This document shows, piece after piece, positions 11,290 to 22,969 of a DNA stretch of 64,000 nt (positions are counted from its first letter, which is position 1; every line of letters starts with the position of its first letter). This DNA is from Chaenocephalus aceratus (taxonomy: Eukaryota; Chordata; Actinopteri; Perciformes; Channichthyidae). Below the pieces are notes generated by a model that worked only from the letters and a program-made list of their open reading frames with translations, searched no databases and was not told the origin of the DNA. The stretch is from positions 23,611,642 through 23,675,641 of the forward strand of contig CM043791.1 in the NCBI GenBank assembly GCA_023974075.1, given 5' to 3'. Position numbers and translations under genes: made by a program.

Positions 11290-11591
11290 ACATTTAAAAA
11301 AAAATCTTCCCGGGGGTGCATGCCCCCAGACCCCCCTAGAGGATGTGAGGTCCACCTCCAAATAAAGCAGATTAAAATAATTAAATTGCATACATTTTAT
11401 TTTAGTAAACACTGAAAACGGGCCCCACAGACCCAAACAGTACACAAAGGTTAAAGGTAAGCATATAATAATGTTAAAATGTGCTGCAAAAAACAAAAAA
11501 AAGAGGAGTAAAAGTAGCTCACGACAGATGGGGCTTGAAAAGGCGAACCTGTTCAAAGTGGGGAATGGCAGAAAAAGTTTGAGAACCACTG
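11290..11591 (-). mobile_element. hAT-like MITE fragment
   Basis: On the minus strand it starts CAGTGGTTCTCAAACTTTTT at 11591, a classic hAT/Charlie-type end, and runs to a G/C-rich CCCCAGACCCCCC stretch near 11330. The same end occurs on plus at 37375. No transposase. Confidence 0.5.
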
Positions 11592-11654
11592 ATCCAAGCC
11601 AACTGAAAATACTTGAAGCTTTAGATCACACCCCTAGATCACACCCCTATACTT

Positions 11655-13110
11655 AACCTTTAGTATTCTTTGCTGCTTGTGTCAGTGTGGCCTGAGACTT
11701 TTATTTACATATTGATCAATAGATTCTTACACAATATAGGTCTGAATGAGTCATGTGTGTTGCCACACGCTGGGCAGTGCAGCATTTCATCTGCATGATA
11801 AAGCAGATATGGCCACGCTTTTTTCTTTTCCACATATCTCTAAATGAGATCCCCATTGGTGCTCTCACGTGACATCTGAATAGGTGTTTCTATAACAAGT
11901 TGATTCTCTGTGTATATTGAAGCATTTACATTTGTTGAGCCACCTGCTGTACTAATTTATTCACAGCTCTGTGTCCATGATTTCATTCTCAGTGAGTGTC
12001 ACCCAGGTTCAAGCCCCCTTACTTCAGACTGCAGCCCCTGTGAGCAATACAAGTAAACACTGTTATTTTACTATCTTTCCCAAACAACCCATTAAAAGTT
12101 AATCATGTGGGGTCACGCCTCATTGCACACACCGATACAGCCATTACCACCCACATTTCATCTTTTTGTGTTTTCACAAACATGGGCAGTTTATTTCCAC
12201 AATACACTGGCTTGGTCAAACTCTGTGCTGTTAAAGAAGGTCCAAGTCCCCTTATCTGCACTGAAAGCCTGTTAAAACGACCACTGAGTGTTGTTCTAGT
12301 TATATATCATTAACCAGGCTGCCAGCATGTGACCTAAACAATAAATAAGCCAAAACTGATATACAATTCTGAGTATTCCCCCTGAAGAATGGAAACTGGG
12401 CCGCAGTGATACCACATCCGCTAAAACAGGCCTGGACGTTTGAGGCTTATAATGGTTAGATCCGTGCCACACAATGAAATGATTCCCTGTCAGAGACCAG
12501 ACTAAATTGACCATGAAAATAGTAGAAATTATGATGATGGTGATGTTTTTTCCTGATATAGGACTATAATCAAGGAAGTAATTTAGTTCGAATAGCAGAT
12601 TGTGCCAAATTTAAAAAAAACATGGAAAGTGTATGATTATTGGAAACATTCTTCTAGGGCACTTTGATTGATACAAAATTACTTCCTGCTGTAAATCACA
12701 AAAATATTTTCTGCCAAACAGTGATCTGTGTATTTTACTGACATCTTGGTGAGATTCTTAAAGTTGTTTTTATAGCTATTACACAAGTGGAAACTGACAA
12801 GACAAACTGCTGCATTAGAGGCTTTCACTGAGAATCAAAAGCATAAAGCGAGACATTTCCATCTCCTCATTAATGAGATGTTCTGTTTACATATCAAGTC
12901 AGGCAATAAATTAACTTTAACTGAAGGTGAAGACTTGTGTGTACCATAAACACACAGCGCACACTGACCATCTTCTTTAACTCATCTAAAGACCTTTTTA
13001 GATTTTAAAATACAGGCAGGACACACAAATACACAAAGAAATGGACACACAAACACACACATAACAGATAAATCACCCTAAGGTGAATATATATGCCTCC
13101 ATGGCCTCTC
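11655..13110. other. intergenic, no supported feature
   Basis: Unremarkable AT-rich sequence. Scattered short open frames have no recognisable domain. Could be intron of the candidate minus-strand gene at 13113-14340. Confidence 0.4.
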
Positions 13111-13112
13111 AC

Positions 13113-13187
13113 CTTGTTGTCAGTGCATGGTAGGCTTTCTCACGCAGTTCCTTTTTCTCTGTGTGCGTTTGGCTCTGGTCTCGATGA
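13113..13187 (-). CDS. candidate 75-nt internal exon, gene unidentified
   Basis: On the minus strand a good acceptor (TTTGTCCCGCAG) precedes 75 nt, followed by a GTGAGA donor at 13112-13107. One frame is open and protein-like: HRDQSQTHTEKKELREKAYH, then ALTT. It is lysine/glutamate-rich, probably helical. Its start phase (needs two bases) fits the end phase of the upstream exon finishing at 14180, which donates ATA AA. I do not recognise the family. Compatible phase arises by chance one time in three, so this is moderate support only. Confidence 0.4.
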
Positions 13188-14179
13188 CTGCGGGACAAAG
13201 CATTTAGCGCCTTCACTATTACAGTCCATTAACATTACATGAGAGAGTCAATCACATGAACAACCTGGAGGCTCCCTTGAGCTTTTTTTATCCGTAGACA
13301 AATTTGGAGGATCACATACATTTTCAATTAGGCTGTGCCAAAAAATACTTCCAATCAAGTACACCAGCCTGTGCTGTATATGTTAACATATATTACATAT
13401 GTTGAAATGAGGGCTGACAGGCATGATTCATACATACTGGGCATATCATTATTTCACCTAAAACTCTAATGTATAAAGTGTCAAGGTTTTTTTTCCAAAT
13501 CAACCTAATGTGATATTCAATCATATCAAATAAACAGGTGACTTCACTCAGAAAATGTGTATGTTAAAATCATACATCAAGCTTATGCAAGGAACAAGCT
13601 TTTTGACATTTTCTAAATATACCTTATTTAATTAATTAATTCACAAACAGTTAAAAAACATATTTATGTGAATATATATATATTACATTTAAAAATATAT
13701 ACAAAAAAACACCTAACACTAACACATTCCCCTAACATCTAAACTAACTACATGTTCCCAAAACATGATTTCAATTGTCTTTAAAATGTTTAAAATAGGT
13801 AAGATATATATAGTGTCCGAAACAAGTGTATCGTGATGGCATTGTTCTTAAGAAGATTCCTTTATATTTCATTAAGTAAATAAAAAACCCTACTATTGTT
13901 ATGTTAAAGTATACATGTTATAGTAATCGGAAGATAAATCATTGGTGAAATACTTGAGTGTCATACTCAGTAGGACATCAGATACTGTTGATGACCTACA
14001 TTAATCAGTAAACAAATCTATTTGCTCACATAGTGATCAAGTTTAAGTTCCTACACATCCTGTGACTAGAAGAGAATTATTGGAGGATTTTTACAAGAAG
14101 TATTTGTACTAAAAACAGTATGAAAATCACTTTAATATTCAATCAAGCAATTAACATAGAGTACATTTAAAGCACTTAC

Positions 14180-14340
14180 TTATCCACTTGAGTGGTGCAG
14201 CTGTGTGACAGAAGGGGGTCCAGATTGTCCCCGATACATTCACATCCTCAGTGCTGTCAGTCCAAGTCCCTCCGCTCAGCGGGATATCAGCTGGCTCCAG
14301 AATGAGTGTTTCTTCATCAAAGCCAGGTAGCTTTTTTATT
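14180..14340 (-). CDS. candidate upstream exon of the same minus-strand gene
   Basis: A strong donor (AA|GTAAGTGC) ends an open stretch whose last part reads LPGFDEETLILEPADIPLSG and then, after a short gap, STEDVNVSGTIWTPFCHTAA. The frame is open back to a stop just before a TCACACTGACAG acceptor-like site near 14350. The region beyond it (14450-14600) is GA-rich on the minus strand, like a 5' UTR. The exon could be coding or a non-coding first exon. No homologue is recognised. Confidence 0.3.
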
Positions 14341-14675
14341 TTCTGTCAGTGTGACAAACAAGTTTTACAAGCTCGGTGCAAGTCCTTCTGGCTCTATTGT
14401 CCGTTCTCTCTTAGAGTTCACATACGTCAAAATTAATCCATTTGATAGCCGTGCATGTCGCGGCTCTGTGTGCGTCACGTTCTGCTCTCGCAATGTGCTG
14501 TGCCTCCAGCAGCACCAGCAGAAATGAATCTGAGCTCCGTCTGCTCCTACCTCCCCCTCCCTCCCCCTCTATCCCCTCCTCCTGGGTCAACCAGCCTGTC
14601 CTTTAGGACTGAGGGTGGAGCGTGGAGCCAGGACTGGAGGGAGTGTTATACATACCTATGGAGTGTATGAGAGAG

Positions 14676-14678
<3 letters not shown>

Positions 14679-14703
<25 letters not shown>
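14679..14703 (+). repeat. (GT)n microsatellite
   Basis: An interrupted GA then GT dinucleotide run, about 25 bp of pure GT. Confidence 0.9.
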
Positions 14704-14706
<3 letters not shown>

Positions 14707-15800
14707 AAGACAGAGAAAAGGAGACAGAGGGAGGTGGAAAGGAGCACTGGGTGTATCTGCATGTGAACGTGATGTGTGCAAGCTTGTTTTGAAGTTAACG
14801 TTTGAATGTGGATGTCAGTAAAGCACCGCCTCTCATTGTAATGATGTATGGCCGATGTGGATCATTGATACACTCCGCTCATGTTTTTATTCAAAGCTCT
14901 CACCTGTTTTGCGCTCACTTGCCCTCCATCTCCTTTGTTGATGGTGGAACTTCCACCTTGCATGGAATGCCGATTGGCTGAGTCAGCCCGGCCAGCTGTG
15001 GGTCACGCCCTTGGTGCACACACAGAACAGTGAAGTTTAGAGCAAAGATATAAAAATGCTGTCTTTAAGGTTTAGTGTCAAAGCTGTCACACTCACACAG
15101 AGACGGGATGTCAAGAAAACGCATTTAGCGTGAAGGACACAGGTGAACTCAACGAGTGAATTCAGAGACCATTTTATGCACAAACTAAATCTATACAGTC
15201 AAATGTCAGTGATGGACACAAATGTATGTTGACAAGGTAATTGCAGCTTCCTCTTACTTATCCCTAGTTCATTGAATATGTATTCATTGTCATTCAGTGG
15301 CAGCCGCTCTCACTCAAAAAGCATGCTATACCCATGGGGCACTCTCTAGCCCAAAGCCATCGATCCTTAGCCAGCATAGGCTGGATACTCCCATGAAGTC
15401 AGAAAACCTGGTGGTCTTCTTCTGGCAGGGCCGCCAAGTTCACATCAGGTCTCCCTCAGTGGAACCACTCCATCCTGCCGCTGAGGAGGCGGGGCCGTAA
15501 ACTCCCTGAGAATCACTCTAATATGATTATCCGGGCTCCGCTGGCCTTACAGGACGTTTTGTCACAAAGCATTCATGCAGCAAAACAAACCCACGTTTAA
15601 AAATAACATATGAGCAAGAAAAAGCATTATTTAGACTAGGAAATTCAGTTGAATGTGTGACAAAGAGATAATGAATAGTTTTAAAGTTATGAGAATAACC
15701 TTGTAGAGTTTCTGTATGAAGTATTTTATCTGGGAACACATCAGCCTACATTACGATCGTATCATCTTTTAGGTAGAGCATCTCTAGCCCATCATTATCT
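14704..15800. other. intergenic, no supported gene
   Basis: Mixed sequence. A TATAAAAA box lies near 15050 followed by a CACTCACACAGAGACGGGATG stretch that could be a plus-strand promoter, but no exon is recognisable downstream. Confidence 0.3.
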
Positions 15801-15804
15801 ATCA

Positions 15805-16045
15805 ATCAATCAATGTTTATTTATATAGCCCAATATCACAAATGTTACATTTGTCTCAGTGGACTTCACAGTTTATACAGAATATCAGTATGACAATACA
15901 ACACCCTCTATCCTTAGACCCTCACATCGTACAAGGAAAAACTTCCAGAGAAAACCCACAGTTTAAAGGGAAAAATGGGAGAAACCTCAGGGAGAGCAAC
16001 AGAGGAGGGATCCCTCTCCCAGGACGGACAGACGTGCAATAGGTG
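15805..16045 (-). repeat. retroposon 3' end with (TTGA)n tail
   Basis: On the minus strand the unit ends in a TTGATTGATTGA tail. It contains the conserved GAGGTTTCTCCCATTTTTCC and GGGAGAGGGATCCCTCCTCT blocks of a very common percomorph fish retroposon. A shorter copy with the same tail is at 29570-29722. Confidence 0.55.
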
Positions 16046-16904
16046 CCGTGTGTAAATTGTCTGTACATTATCTGTCACAGAGCAGCACTAAAGTTTAAAA
16101 AAGGGCTGAGAGACCTTAAAATACCTCAATCTATGAGTAACTTTTCCTCAGAGATGTCTGTCTGGGCATTCTGCCACATGTTAAGGCTTATGTCCAGCTT
16201 CTAATATTGTGCCAGCAATAAAGATGACAGCTGTTTTCCTCAGAGAGGACTGCTCTTTTGCAAATACCTTTGAATGACTCACTTCAGAGACATCTTTATT
16301 TAAACTGAAGTGTTGACAATTGTAAAAATCTTGCATGTAGGTTATGTGAATCTGCCGCATGTTCAATCAGGGGCCTTACTCCGCAGGGAAGAGAGAAATA
16401 TGGAGGCAGTCGTGGAAAACTCTGAAACAGTCACTCAATCAAGTTCACTTTTCTGTTCAAAGTGTCTGGCCTTATCTCCCAGTCTGTCAGAGACCACTAA
16501 CATGGCTGCCATAAACCTTCAATAAGGAGAGACAAGACTTAACTGAATGTTCAATCAAAGGGATAAAAAGTAAAAACAAAAGGTTTTATTGTCATCCTTT
16601 TGGACAGCCTGAATTAGACCATGTCTTAGGTTGAATCGTACACAGAGTACAGAACAACACCTGGTCTGATAAAGTTGGCACAGAGAAGTTAGCGAACATC
16701 TGAAGGAATCATTAACTGTCAGAATAACGGAGACAGAAGAAGAATTTGGGATTCACCTTGTGTGATTTCATAATAACCAGTAAAATATACTGCGAGAGAT
16801 TACTCTGCCAATAAAGTGCAGTTTTATTTCTATCAAAGGCCCAATTACTGGCATATTATTTGCTCTATTTTCCATGAGAAGATACAAGCATGAATCCCCT
16901 ATGC
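16046..16904. other. intergenic, no supported feature
   Basis: No coding frame, RNA gene or repeat boundary recognised. Ends at the 8-bp hAT target duplication CCCTATGC (16897-16904). Confidence 0.45.
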
Positions 16905-17021
16905 CAGGGGTGGCCAACCCGCGGCTCTCGAGCCGCATGCGGCTCTTTGCCTAGTTTCATGCGGCTCTTCAGTTCATATCGAATGTTATGTGAGTTTGGG
17001 GGAGAGACACTGACTCCTGAC

Positions 17022-17638
17022 TAGTGTTGCACGGTGTACCGATACTTGAAAGGTACCGCGATACCCTGCCGTTAAAAACGTTACGATTCCTCCGTTTCAT
17101 TAGTATCGGTACTTTAAGAATGACGGGGGAAAGTACTCCGGTGAGAAAGCGCCGTTTTAAGAGCCGTGTGTGTTCGTTCAGCGCTCTGCTTCCACTCCCT
17201 GCACTGCAGCCGTGCCTGCAGTCCCTCCCTCTCAAGCACGCTCCAAGTCCCTCCCCTCTCTAGTGCACGCGCTAGCTGCCAGAGCATGTGAGAAAACGAG
17301 AAACATGGCTGCAACTGCCGCTGTGCCTCGGCTTGTTGACAAAAAAGACGTCAGAAGCGAAATTTGGAAGTATTTTAGCTATATCTCTGACAGTGAGGGC
17401 AAGCCTACGGACACCACGAGGCCTGTCTGTGAGAAATGTATTAATTGTATTTAATACGAATTATTGTCATTTATTTTATTTATTGTTCTCATTGTTTAAA
17501 AGTTTGTGTTATGGTTCTGGTGTGAAATAAAGCACAATAATTACATTTAAGACTGTTTCCCTTTTTTAAGAAAAATAATCGGAATCGCAATCCTTGACTT
17601 GGTATTGAAACCAAAATCTTGATATCGTGACAACACTA
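17022..17638 (+). mobile_element. nested hAT element carrying a BED-finger remnant
   Basis: Ends TAGTGTTGCACGGTGTACCG (17022) and GTGACAACACTA (to 17638), with CTCCTGAC duplicated at 17014-17021 and 17639-17646. It carries the start of a ZBED-type transposase gene but lacks the catalytic and dimerisation regions, so it is an internally deleted, non-autonomous copy. It is younger than the surrounding hAT. Confidence 0.85.
17305..17454 (+). pseudogene. N-terminal fragment of a ZBED/hAT transposase (BED zinc finger)
   Basis: The ATG at 17305 starts MAATAAVPRLVDKKDVRSEI, followed by WKYFSYISDSEGKPTDTTRP and VCEKC. This matches the start of a BED finger: the aromatic W..F core and the first Cys pair (C..C), with the partner His/Cys missing. 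After VCEKCINCI the frame ends at a stop where the deletion junction lies. In a full-length hAT the finger would bind the element ends and be followed by an RNase H-like catalytic domain. Confidence 0.6.
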
Positions 17639-18639
17639 CTCCTGACAGTTAAACCTGATATTTAGTAGGTCTGTTAAGTATTGAATGCTGATCATTCTGA
17701 CGTAATTTGGCCGGTCAAAGTTGTTTGGGCTCGGATAAAATCGCTCCGTTACTTTCGTCCCGTGTTACTTTCGTCCCGGCTCTCCCTATACGTGTGTATG
17801 TGTGGTGTCAGGATGAGAGGATGACAGCGCGTCTAATTTTGATGTGGCCCATGCAGTGAACCAATCACCTTTGAGGGGGGGGAAAACCTAACGTTGATTA
17901 AACACTATCCAGTGTTTCCCCTACCATTGTCTTGGAGGGGTACTGCGCCCCGCCAACGGAGCCCCGCGCCCCCCCTGAAATTCAAGGTGTTTAAAAAATA
18001 TATATAATTATTTTTTTTAAATATATATATAGCACCAAATTGCAAATAATCTATAACTACTGTCACTTTTCACATTGAACATGTGCTCTTTTATTAAATA
18101 AACTAAACGCTTTCTTCTTAAGTTGTGGGTTTAGTGTTTTTGACCCTAAGAAACACTGATCCATTAATCAATAACAATAATCCACAGCTCCTCTCTCTGC
18201 TGCAGAGGATTTAAAATATATATCCCAATGCCACAAAAATGCATCAGTGACGTTGAAATCTTGTCTCCAGAAAACAAAAAACTGAAACAAGCGGTATCAG
18301 TGACTGTGTGTTTGATGTGGCTCTTTGCAGTAACATAGAACAAATGTGGCTCTTAACCTCTGACTGGTTGGCCACCCCTGCCCTATGCAAACTTGTCACT
18401 ATTAAAAGTACACATTCCAGCTTTAATTTGGGCATGGGGTTTAATGCTCTTATGCAAAGCTATGTGGAACAGGTAACATATGTTATCTGAGAAACTATCT
18501 ACACATGTATACAAATAAATTTTACATAGTTTCAGTTTTATTTGAAGTTTTAACTATCTACCTTTCCTCTTTCTCTGCCTCCAGCACAGTCAATAAAAGG
18601 AAGGAATTTTGATTGTTGTGTCCGCACCATTGAAAATAA

Positions 18640-18821
18640 TTCACTAGCAGGAACCACGCCACAACAATGTGATGTTTGTACGTTTATTGAAGTAACATGT
18701 GAATGATATGAGGGGGGTGAAGAGATGATCTGGGAGGACGAGCTGTGGTCCGTGCAGTGGGAGACTCAGAGTGGGGGTTCCGTCTCCGGCATGATCTGCG
18801 TGGGCTGATTACGGGCCCCCC
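18640..18821 (-). repeat. split direct repeat copy B2
   Basis: About 182 bp, from TTCACTAGCAGGAACCACGC to ACGGGCCCCC. Repeated nearly exactly at 19558-19738 in the same orientation. This is the outer (3') copy on the minus strand. Confidence 0.8.
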
Positions 18822-18889
18822 AGACGATACCTGGTATTAAGGTGTTAGTATACGCAGTATATAAACATGCACCGTTTAAATATAAATGG

Positions 18890-19385
18890 TGACGGGCAGA
18901 GGATGTTGGGATGAAGGGATGAGGGATGGAGGGATGTAGGGATGAGGGATGTAGGGATGTAGGGATGAGGGATGTAGGGATGTAGGGATGAGGGATGTAG
19001 GTATGTTGGGATGAAGGGATGTAGGGATGAGGGATGTAGGGATGAGGGATGTAGGGATGAAGGGATGTAGGGATGAGGGATGTTGGGTTGAAGGGATGTA
19101 GGGATGAGGGATGTTGGGATGAAGGGATGAGAGATGAAGGGATGAGGGATGGAGGGATGGGGGGCTGTAGGGATGAGGGATGTTGGGATGAGGGATGTAG
19201 GGATGAGGGATGTAGGGATGAGGGATGTTGGGATGAAGGAATGAAGGGATGAGGGATGTTGGGATGAGGGATGTAGGGATGAGGGATGTTGGGATGAAGG
19301 GATGAGGGATGGAGGGATGGGGGGCTGTAGGGATGTTGAGGGAGGGAAGAAGGGAAGAAGGGATGGATGGATGTATCGCTCGGTG
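18890..19385 (+). repeat. minisatellite of GGGATGTAGGGATGA-type units
   Basis: About 500 bp of variant 7- to 11-bp units (GGGATGA, GGGATGT, AGGGATGTTG), with a higher-order repeat of about 165 bp visible as two GGGGGGCTGTAGGGATG blocks (near 19160 and 19319). It lies between repeats A2 and B2. The long minus-strand open frames here encode only His-Pro-Ser-Leu-Ile repeats. Confidence 0.85.
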
Positions 19386-19483
19386 TGAGTCGGGAGGGGA
19401 ACTGTATGGGTAGAAAGGGAGAGGGAGGGTGGGTTGAAAGGATGGAGACAAGCAGTGGCCGGAAGTTTTGCCGGATATAAATA

Positions 19484-19557
19484 GGGGTGGCCGTGGTTCG
19501 AGGCGAAGTTTTAGGCGTGGCCATGCTCCTGAACCTATGATAACAATTTAACTTCAT
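19484..19557 (-). repeat. split direct repeat copy A2 (shared block)
   Basis: The block from GTGGTTCGAGG through GGCGTGGCCATGCTCCTGAA to AACTTCATTT matches 23841-23910 in the same orientation. It touches B1 directly at 19558. Confidence 0.7.
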
Positions 19558-19738
19558 TTCACTAGCAGGAACCACGCCACAACAATGTGATGTTTGTAAG
19601 TTTATTGAAGTAACATGTGAATGATACGAGGGGGGTGAAGAGATGATCTGGGAGGACGAGCTGTGGTCCGTGCAGTGGGAGACTCAGAGTGGGGGTTCCG
19701 TCTCCGGCATGATCTGCGTGGGCTGATTACGGGCCCCC
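19558..19738 (-). repeat. split direct repeat copy B1
   Basis: Near-identical to 18640-18821 (differences include GTACG/GTAAG and GATATG/GATACG). On its gene-proximal side it is followed by the recombinase fragment, as expected for B1. Confidence 0.8.
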
Positions 19739-19769
19739 AAAAGAGTCGGATTAAAGCAGCTGACTTAAG

Positions 19770-20060
19770 CGTGTGCGTGTCTGAGATCATTAAGATTATT
19801 GCGGATGTAAGCGTGATACGCTTGGGATGACGAGCGGCCGAGGGCCTAGATGGTTGGATAAGAGATGCCCGGTCTAGCTGGTGTGGACGCTGCGCCAATG
19901 CGGAAGGAATGGCTCGAATAATATTCTGAGCATATCCCCAAAGTGAGCAACACGTTGTGGAAGTGTTTCTGTAATCAGATACGTGTGGCTGTTTTCCCTG
20001 TTTCGGTGAGAAAGAGTGGGCGTTGAGGCGTTACGTATACATCGTACCTTGCGCTGAAGT
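19770..20060 (-). pseudogene. tyrosine recombinase C-terminal fragment (DIRS/Ngaro type)
   Basis: The minus-strand frame contains SSHSFRIGAASTPARPGIS, the H-x-x-R block of tyrosine recombinases. After an in-frame stop (TAG near 19847) it continues ALGRSSSQAYHAYIR, the region ending with the nucleophilic tyrosine. Upstream stands PLFLTETGKTATRI, equivalent to the PLFLSPSG segment of DIRS/Ngaro recombinases. In an intact element the enzyme inserts a circular DNA intermediate. At least two stops break the frame, so it is inactive. Confidence 0.65.
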
Positions 20061-20079
20061 ATTTGGTTAGTGGCTCGTA

Positions 20080-20335
20080 TGGGATACGAGTTCAGGCGGG
20101 AGATGTGGATGGGGAAAGAAATTCTCGGCTGATCCGTTTTATTCCGGAGTGTGAATATGAGAGTCGTTTGCCGTGGAGGCCTAACAGCTGCCGTTTCGTG
20201 CATCTGTCTGCCTGTAAGTAGTTTGACAAGAGGAGAGTGATGCGCTGTACTTTCTCTGAGGATAGAGAAGCCCGGAAAGACATTGAGTCCAGGGTGATGC
20301 CTAGAAACTCAATGGAGGTTGTAGGCCCTGAGGTT
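20080..20335 (-). pseudogene. DIRS/Ngaro-type reverse transcriptase / RNase H fragment
   Basis: The minus frame reads IEFLGITLDSMSFRASLSSE, then KVQRITLLLSNYLQADRCTK and RQLLGLHGKRLSYSHSGIKR. The FLGI-LD motif, CTKRQLL and the following Leu-Gly segment match the RT/RNase H border of DIRS and Ngaro elements. The core YxDD region is missing, and the fragment runs straight into the recombinase remnant, so an internal deletion has occurred. Upstream frame 20301-20498 may hold a few more degenerate residues. Confidence 0.6.
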
Positions 20336-20839
20336 TTTTCCTCAGACAGAGGAATGCCAAGGTCTGCAAAATATTTGTATCAGTGTGCTCAGCCCGTGGC
20401 AGGGGGGTGAGGATGGAGTGACTGTGAGAAAGAAGTCGAGAAGATGGAGCACGTGGGGGAGTCTGTGGTTGTTTGGGGACTATTGAATGGCCTATCATGA
20501 ATCCTTCTTTGACTTCTTTGGCCAGTAAGGTGTCGAAGGTGTGAGGTTCTGTGTCAGGCAGTATTGCTAAGCCTGGGTGGAAACCATGGGTGAAGCCGTT
20601 GGTGAGAAAGTAAACGGACTATCTGGATGATTCGCTGAGGCGGTAGCTAAGTTGCTTATCTTGACGGGTGTGCTGAGGTGTTCAAAACATTCACATCAAT
20701 AAATCCTTTACTAACTATTATTGTTGTCAGTTTTACATTTGTATCATATATTATTATCAATATGATGTCGGGTTGCATTTTTCTAGAACTTGTTGACAAT
20801 GTTAATGTAACAAATGAGCTGTGGTGATGTGTTAGGACG

Positions 20840-21720
20840 TGATGATTCGTGGCGCACATATAACGCGCAAGGCAAGATTGATTTTTACTGTTGGGACTCG
20901 GGTTTGAGTCCAGCATGAACTTTTTTGTTATTTTCATGTCGATGCACATTGAATATTATGTTTGAATAGAGGATTTGTAATATTGTTTGCCGACACCAAC
21001 ATTAATGACCAAGCAGCATTTTAAAGTCTAAATATCCCCAATGACATTTCTGCTGCTATCTTTGCAAAACGAGGGTAACAGTCACATCTTATCTGGATGA
21101 GTGCTGCACAATACCGTTTTTATAAGGGATACATGTGTGGGTAGTCTTTCATATTAAACATGATCGCTGGTAGATAGCCACAGAAATCGTAACACAATTT
21201 AACCTGTGCGGGTCACATTTTGACCTGGGCGGGTCCCAGTTCCCTGGGAGGATCACAGTTTAACACAGATGAAGACTTCTCCACGCTGCTTTCAAACTGT
21301 GAGTAAACACCGTGTGCTTCACTTGGAGGCTGTCTGAAGGTATACACAGATGGACTTGGACATTAACAACGATATTCCGTAATAAGTCTGGAAACAATAG
21401 CTGGTTTAAATGATTTATTCAAGCAACTCGTTTGTCTTGTTGTAGTCCTCGCTGTTCGCGTCCGGATATCGCCATCGTAATCACAACCTCACACACTGGT
21501 ACTGGATGTGCATCAACGTGTTCCTAAGAAGCCAAATATACAAAAAGATGTATATAAACGACAGACGAAAGCGATCGAAATGTGTATTTCAGTCGAAAGC
21601 CACGCACCCCACGGAAACGAGTTGATCGGGAAACAAGTTAATCCGGAACACCGCCACTATTTATATCCGGCAAAACTTCCAGTGTTCCAGATTAACTGGT
21701 TCCCCGATCAACTGGTTGAC
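20840..21720 (+). repeat. inverted-block copy 1 (plus orientation)
   Basis: First of three related units of about 0.85-1.0 kb. It contains a tRNA-like box near 20848-20905, the TTTGCAAAACGAGGGTAACA block, the AACTGTGAGTAAACACCGTG block and the TCCGGATATCGCCATCGTAA block. It ends in a palindromic junction with copy 2 around 21600-21770. Confidence 0.7.
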
Positions 21721-22790
21721 AGATGTGGAGGCGTGGCCTTCGACTGAAATACACATTTTGATCGCTTCTTCTGTCGTTTACATAAATCTTTTGGTATATT
21801 TGGCTGGATAGGAACACTTTGATGCACATTCAGTACCAGTGTGTGAGGTTGTGGTTACGATGGCGATATCCGGACGCGAACAGCGAGGACTGCAAAAAGA
21901 AAAACGAGTTGACTGGGGATGGGGATGTCTGTTCAAAACATTGCGAGCTCCAATAAATCATTTAAACCAGCTATTGTTGCCAGACTTATTACTGAATATC
22001 TTCTTAATGTGATACCAAGTCCATCTGAGACATGTGTACACCTTCAGACAGCCTCCAAGTGAAGCACACGTTGTTTACTCACAGTTTGAAAGCAGCGTGG
22101 AGAAGTCTTCAGCTGTGTTAAGCTGTGATCCGCTCGAATAAATCCTTAAAACCAACTATTGTTGCCCGACTTATCACTGAATATCGTTCCTAATGTGATA
22201 CCAAGTCCATCTGAGACATGTGTACACCTTCAGACAGCCTCCAAGTGAAGCACACGTTGTTTACTCACAGTTTGAAAGCAGCGTGGAGAAGTTTTCAGCT
22301 GTGTTAAACTGTGATCCTCTCAGGTAAACTGTGATTCGCCCATGGGAAAATGGGATCCGCCCAGGTTAAACTGTGTTACGACTTCTGTGGCTATCTACCA
22401 GCGATCATGTTTAATATGAAAGACACACATATATACATCCCTTATAAAAACGCCATTCTGCAGCACTCATCCAGATAAGATGTGACTGTTAACTCGTTTT
22501 GCAAAGATAGCAGCAGAAATGTCATTGCTGCATGTGCAGGGATATTAGACTTTAAAATGCTGATGGGTCATTAATGTTGGTCTCGGCAAACAATATTAGG
22601 AATCCTCTATTCAAACATAATAATTCAGTGTGCATCGACATGAAAATAACAAAAGTTCATGCTGGACTCAAACCCGAGTCCCAACAGCAAAAGTCACTCC
22701 AGCACTGCGCGTTATGAGTGCGCCACGGATCAACACGACGTATCAAACCACCACACTATAATATTTTAGATCAACCTTGTTAAAAAGTTC
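21720..22790 (-). repeat. inverted-block copy 2 (minus orientation)
   Basis: Reverse-oriented relative of copies 1 and 3. A 140-bp segment (GTGATACCAAGTCCATCTGA ... GTTTGAAAGCAGCGTGGAGA) is tandemly duplicated inside it at about 22010-22110 and 22195-22290. The tRNA-like box is inverted at 22660-22735. Confidence 0.7.
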
Positions 22791-22969
22791 CAGAAAAAAT
22801 GCAACCCGACCATCATTTATAATGTGAGCGAATGTATGTACACTTTAAGCCATATAATATACATAGATATTATAATATACTCACTGAGGTCTGTATCAAG
22901 CCTCATTAAGACCCACCGAGATCAGATATCCTAGTTTATCAGCCTGCGAGCCCACATTATGTTGTGAAA

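Larger units (their letters stand above)
16905..18380. mobile_element. hAT element with 8-bp target duplication
   Basis: Ends CAGGGGTGGCCAACCCGCGG (16905) and GGTTGGCCACCCCTG (to 18380), with CCCTATGC duplicated at 16897-16904 and 18381-18388. These are hAT/Charlie-type termini. The interior has been entered by a second hAT (17022-17638) and by a sequence starting CAGTGTTTCCCCTACC at 17910 and ending AAACACTG at 18158, which is another hAT-like end pair without a clear duplication. Confidence 0.85.

Noticed and set aside
18766..19575. A 269-codon Pro/His/Ser-rich minus frame
   Set aside because: It is the minisatellite read on the strand that lacks stops; several frames are open at once, as expected from repeat composition.
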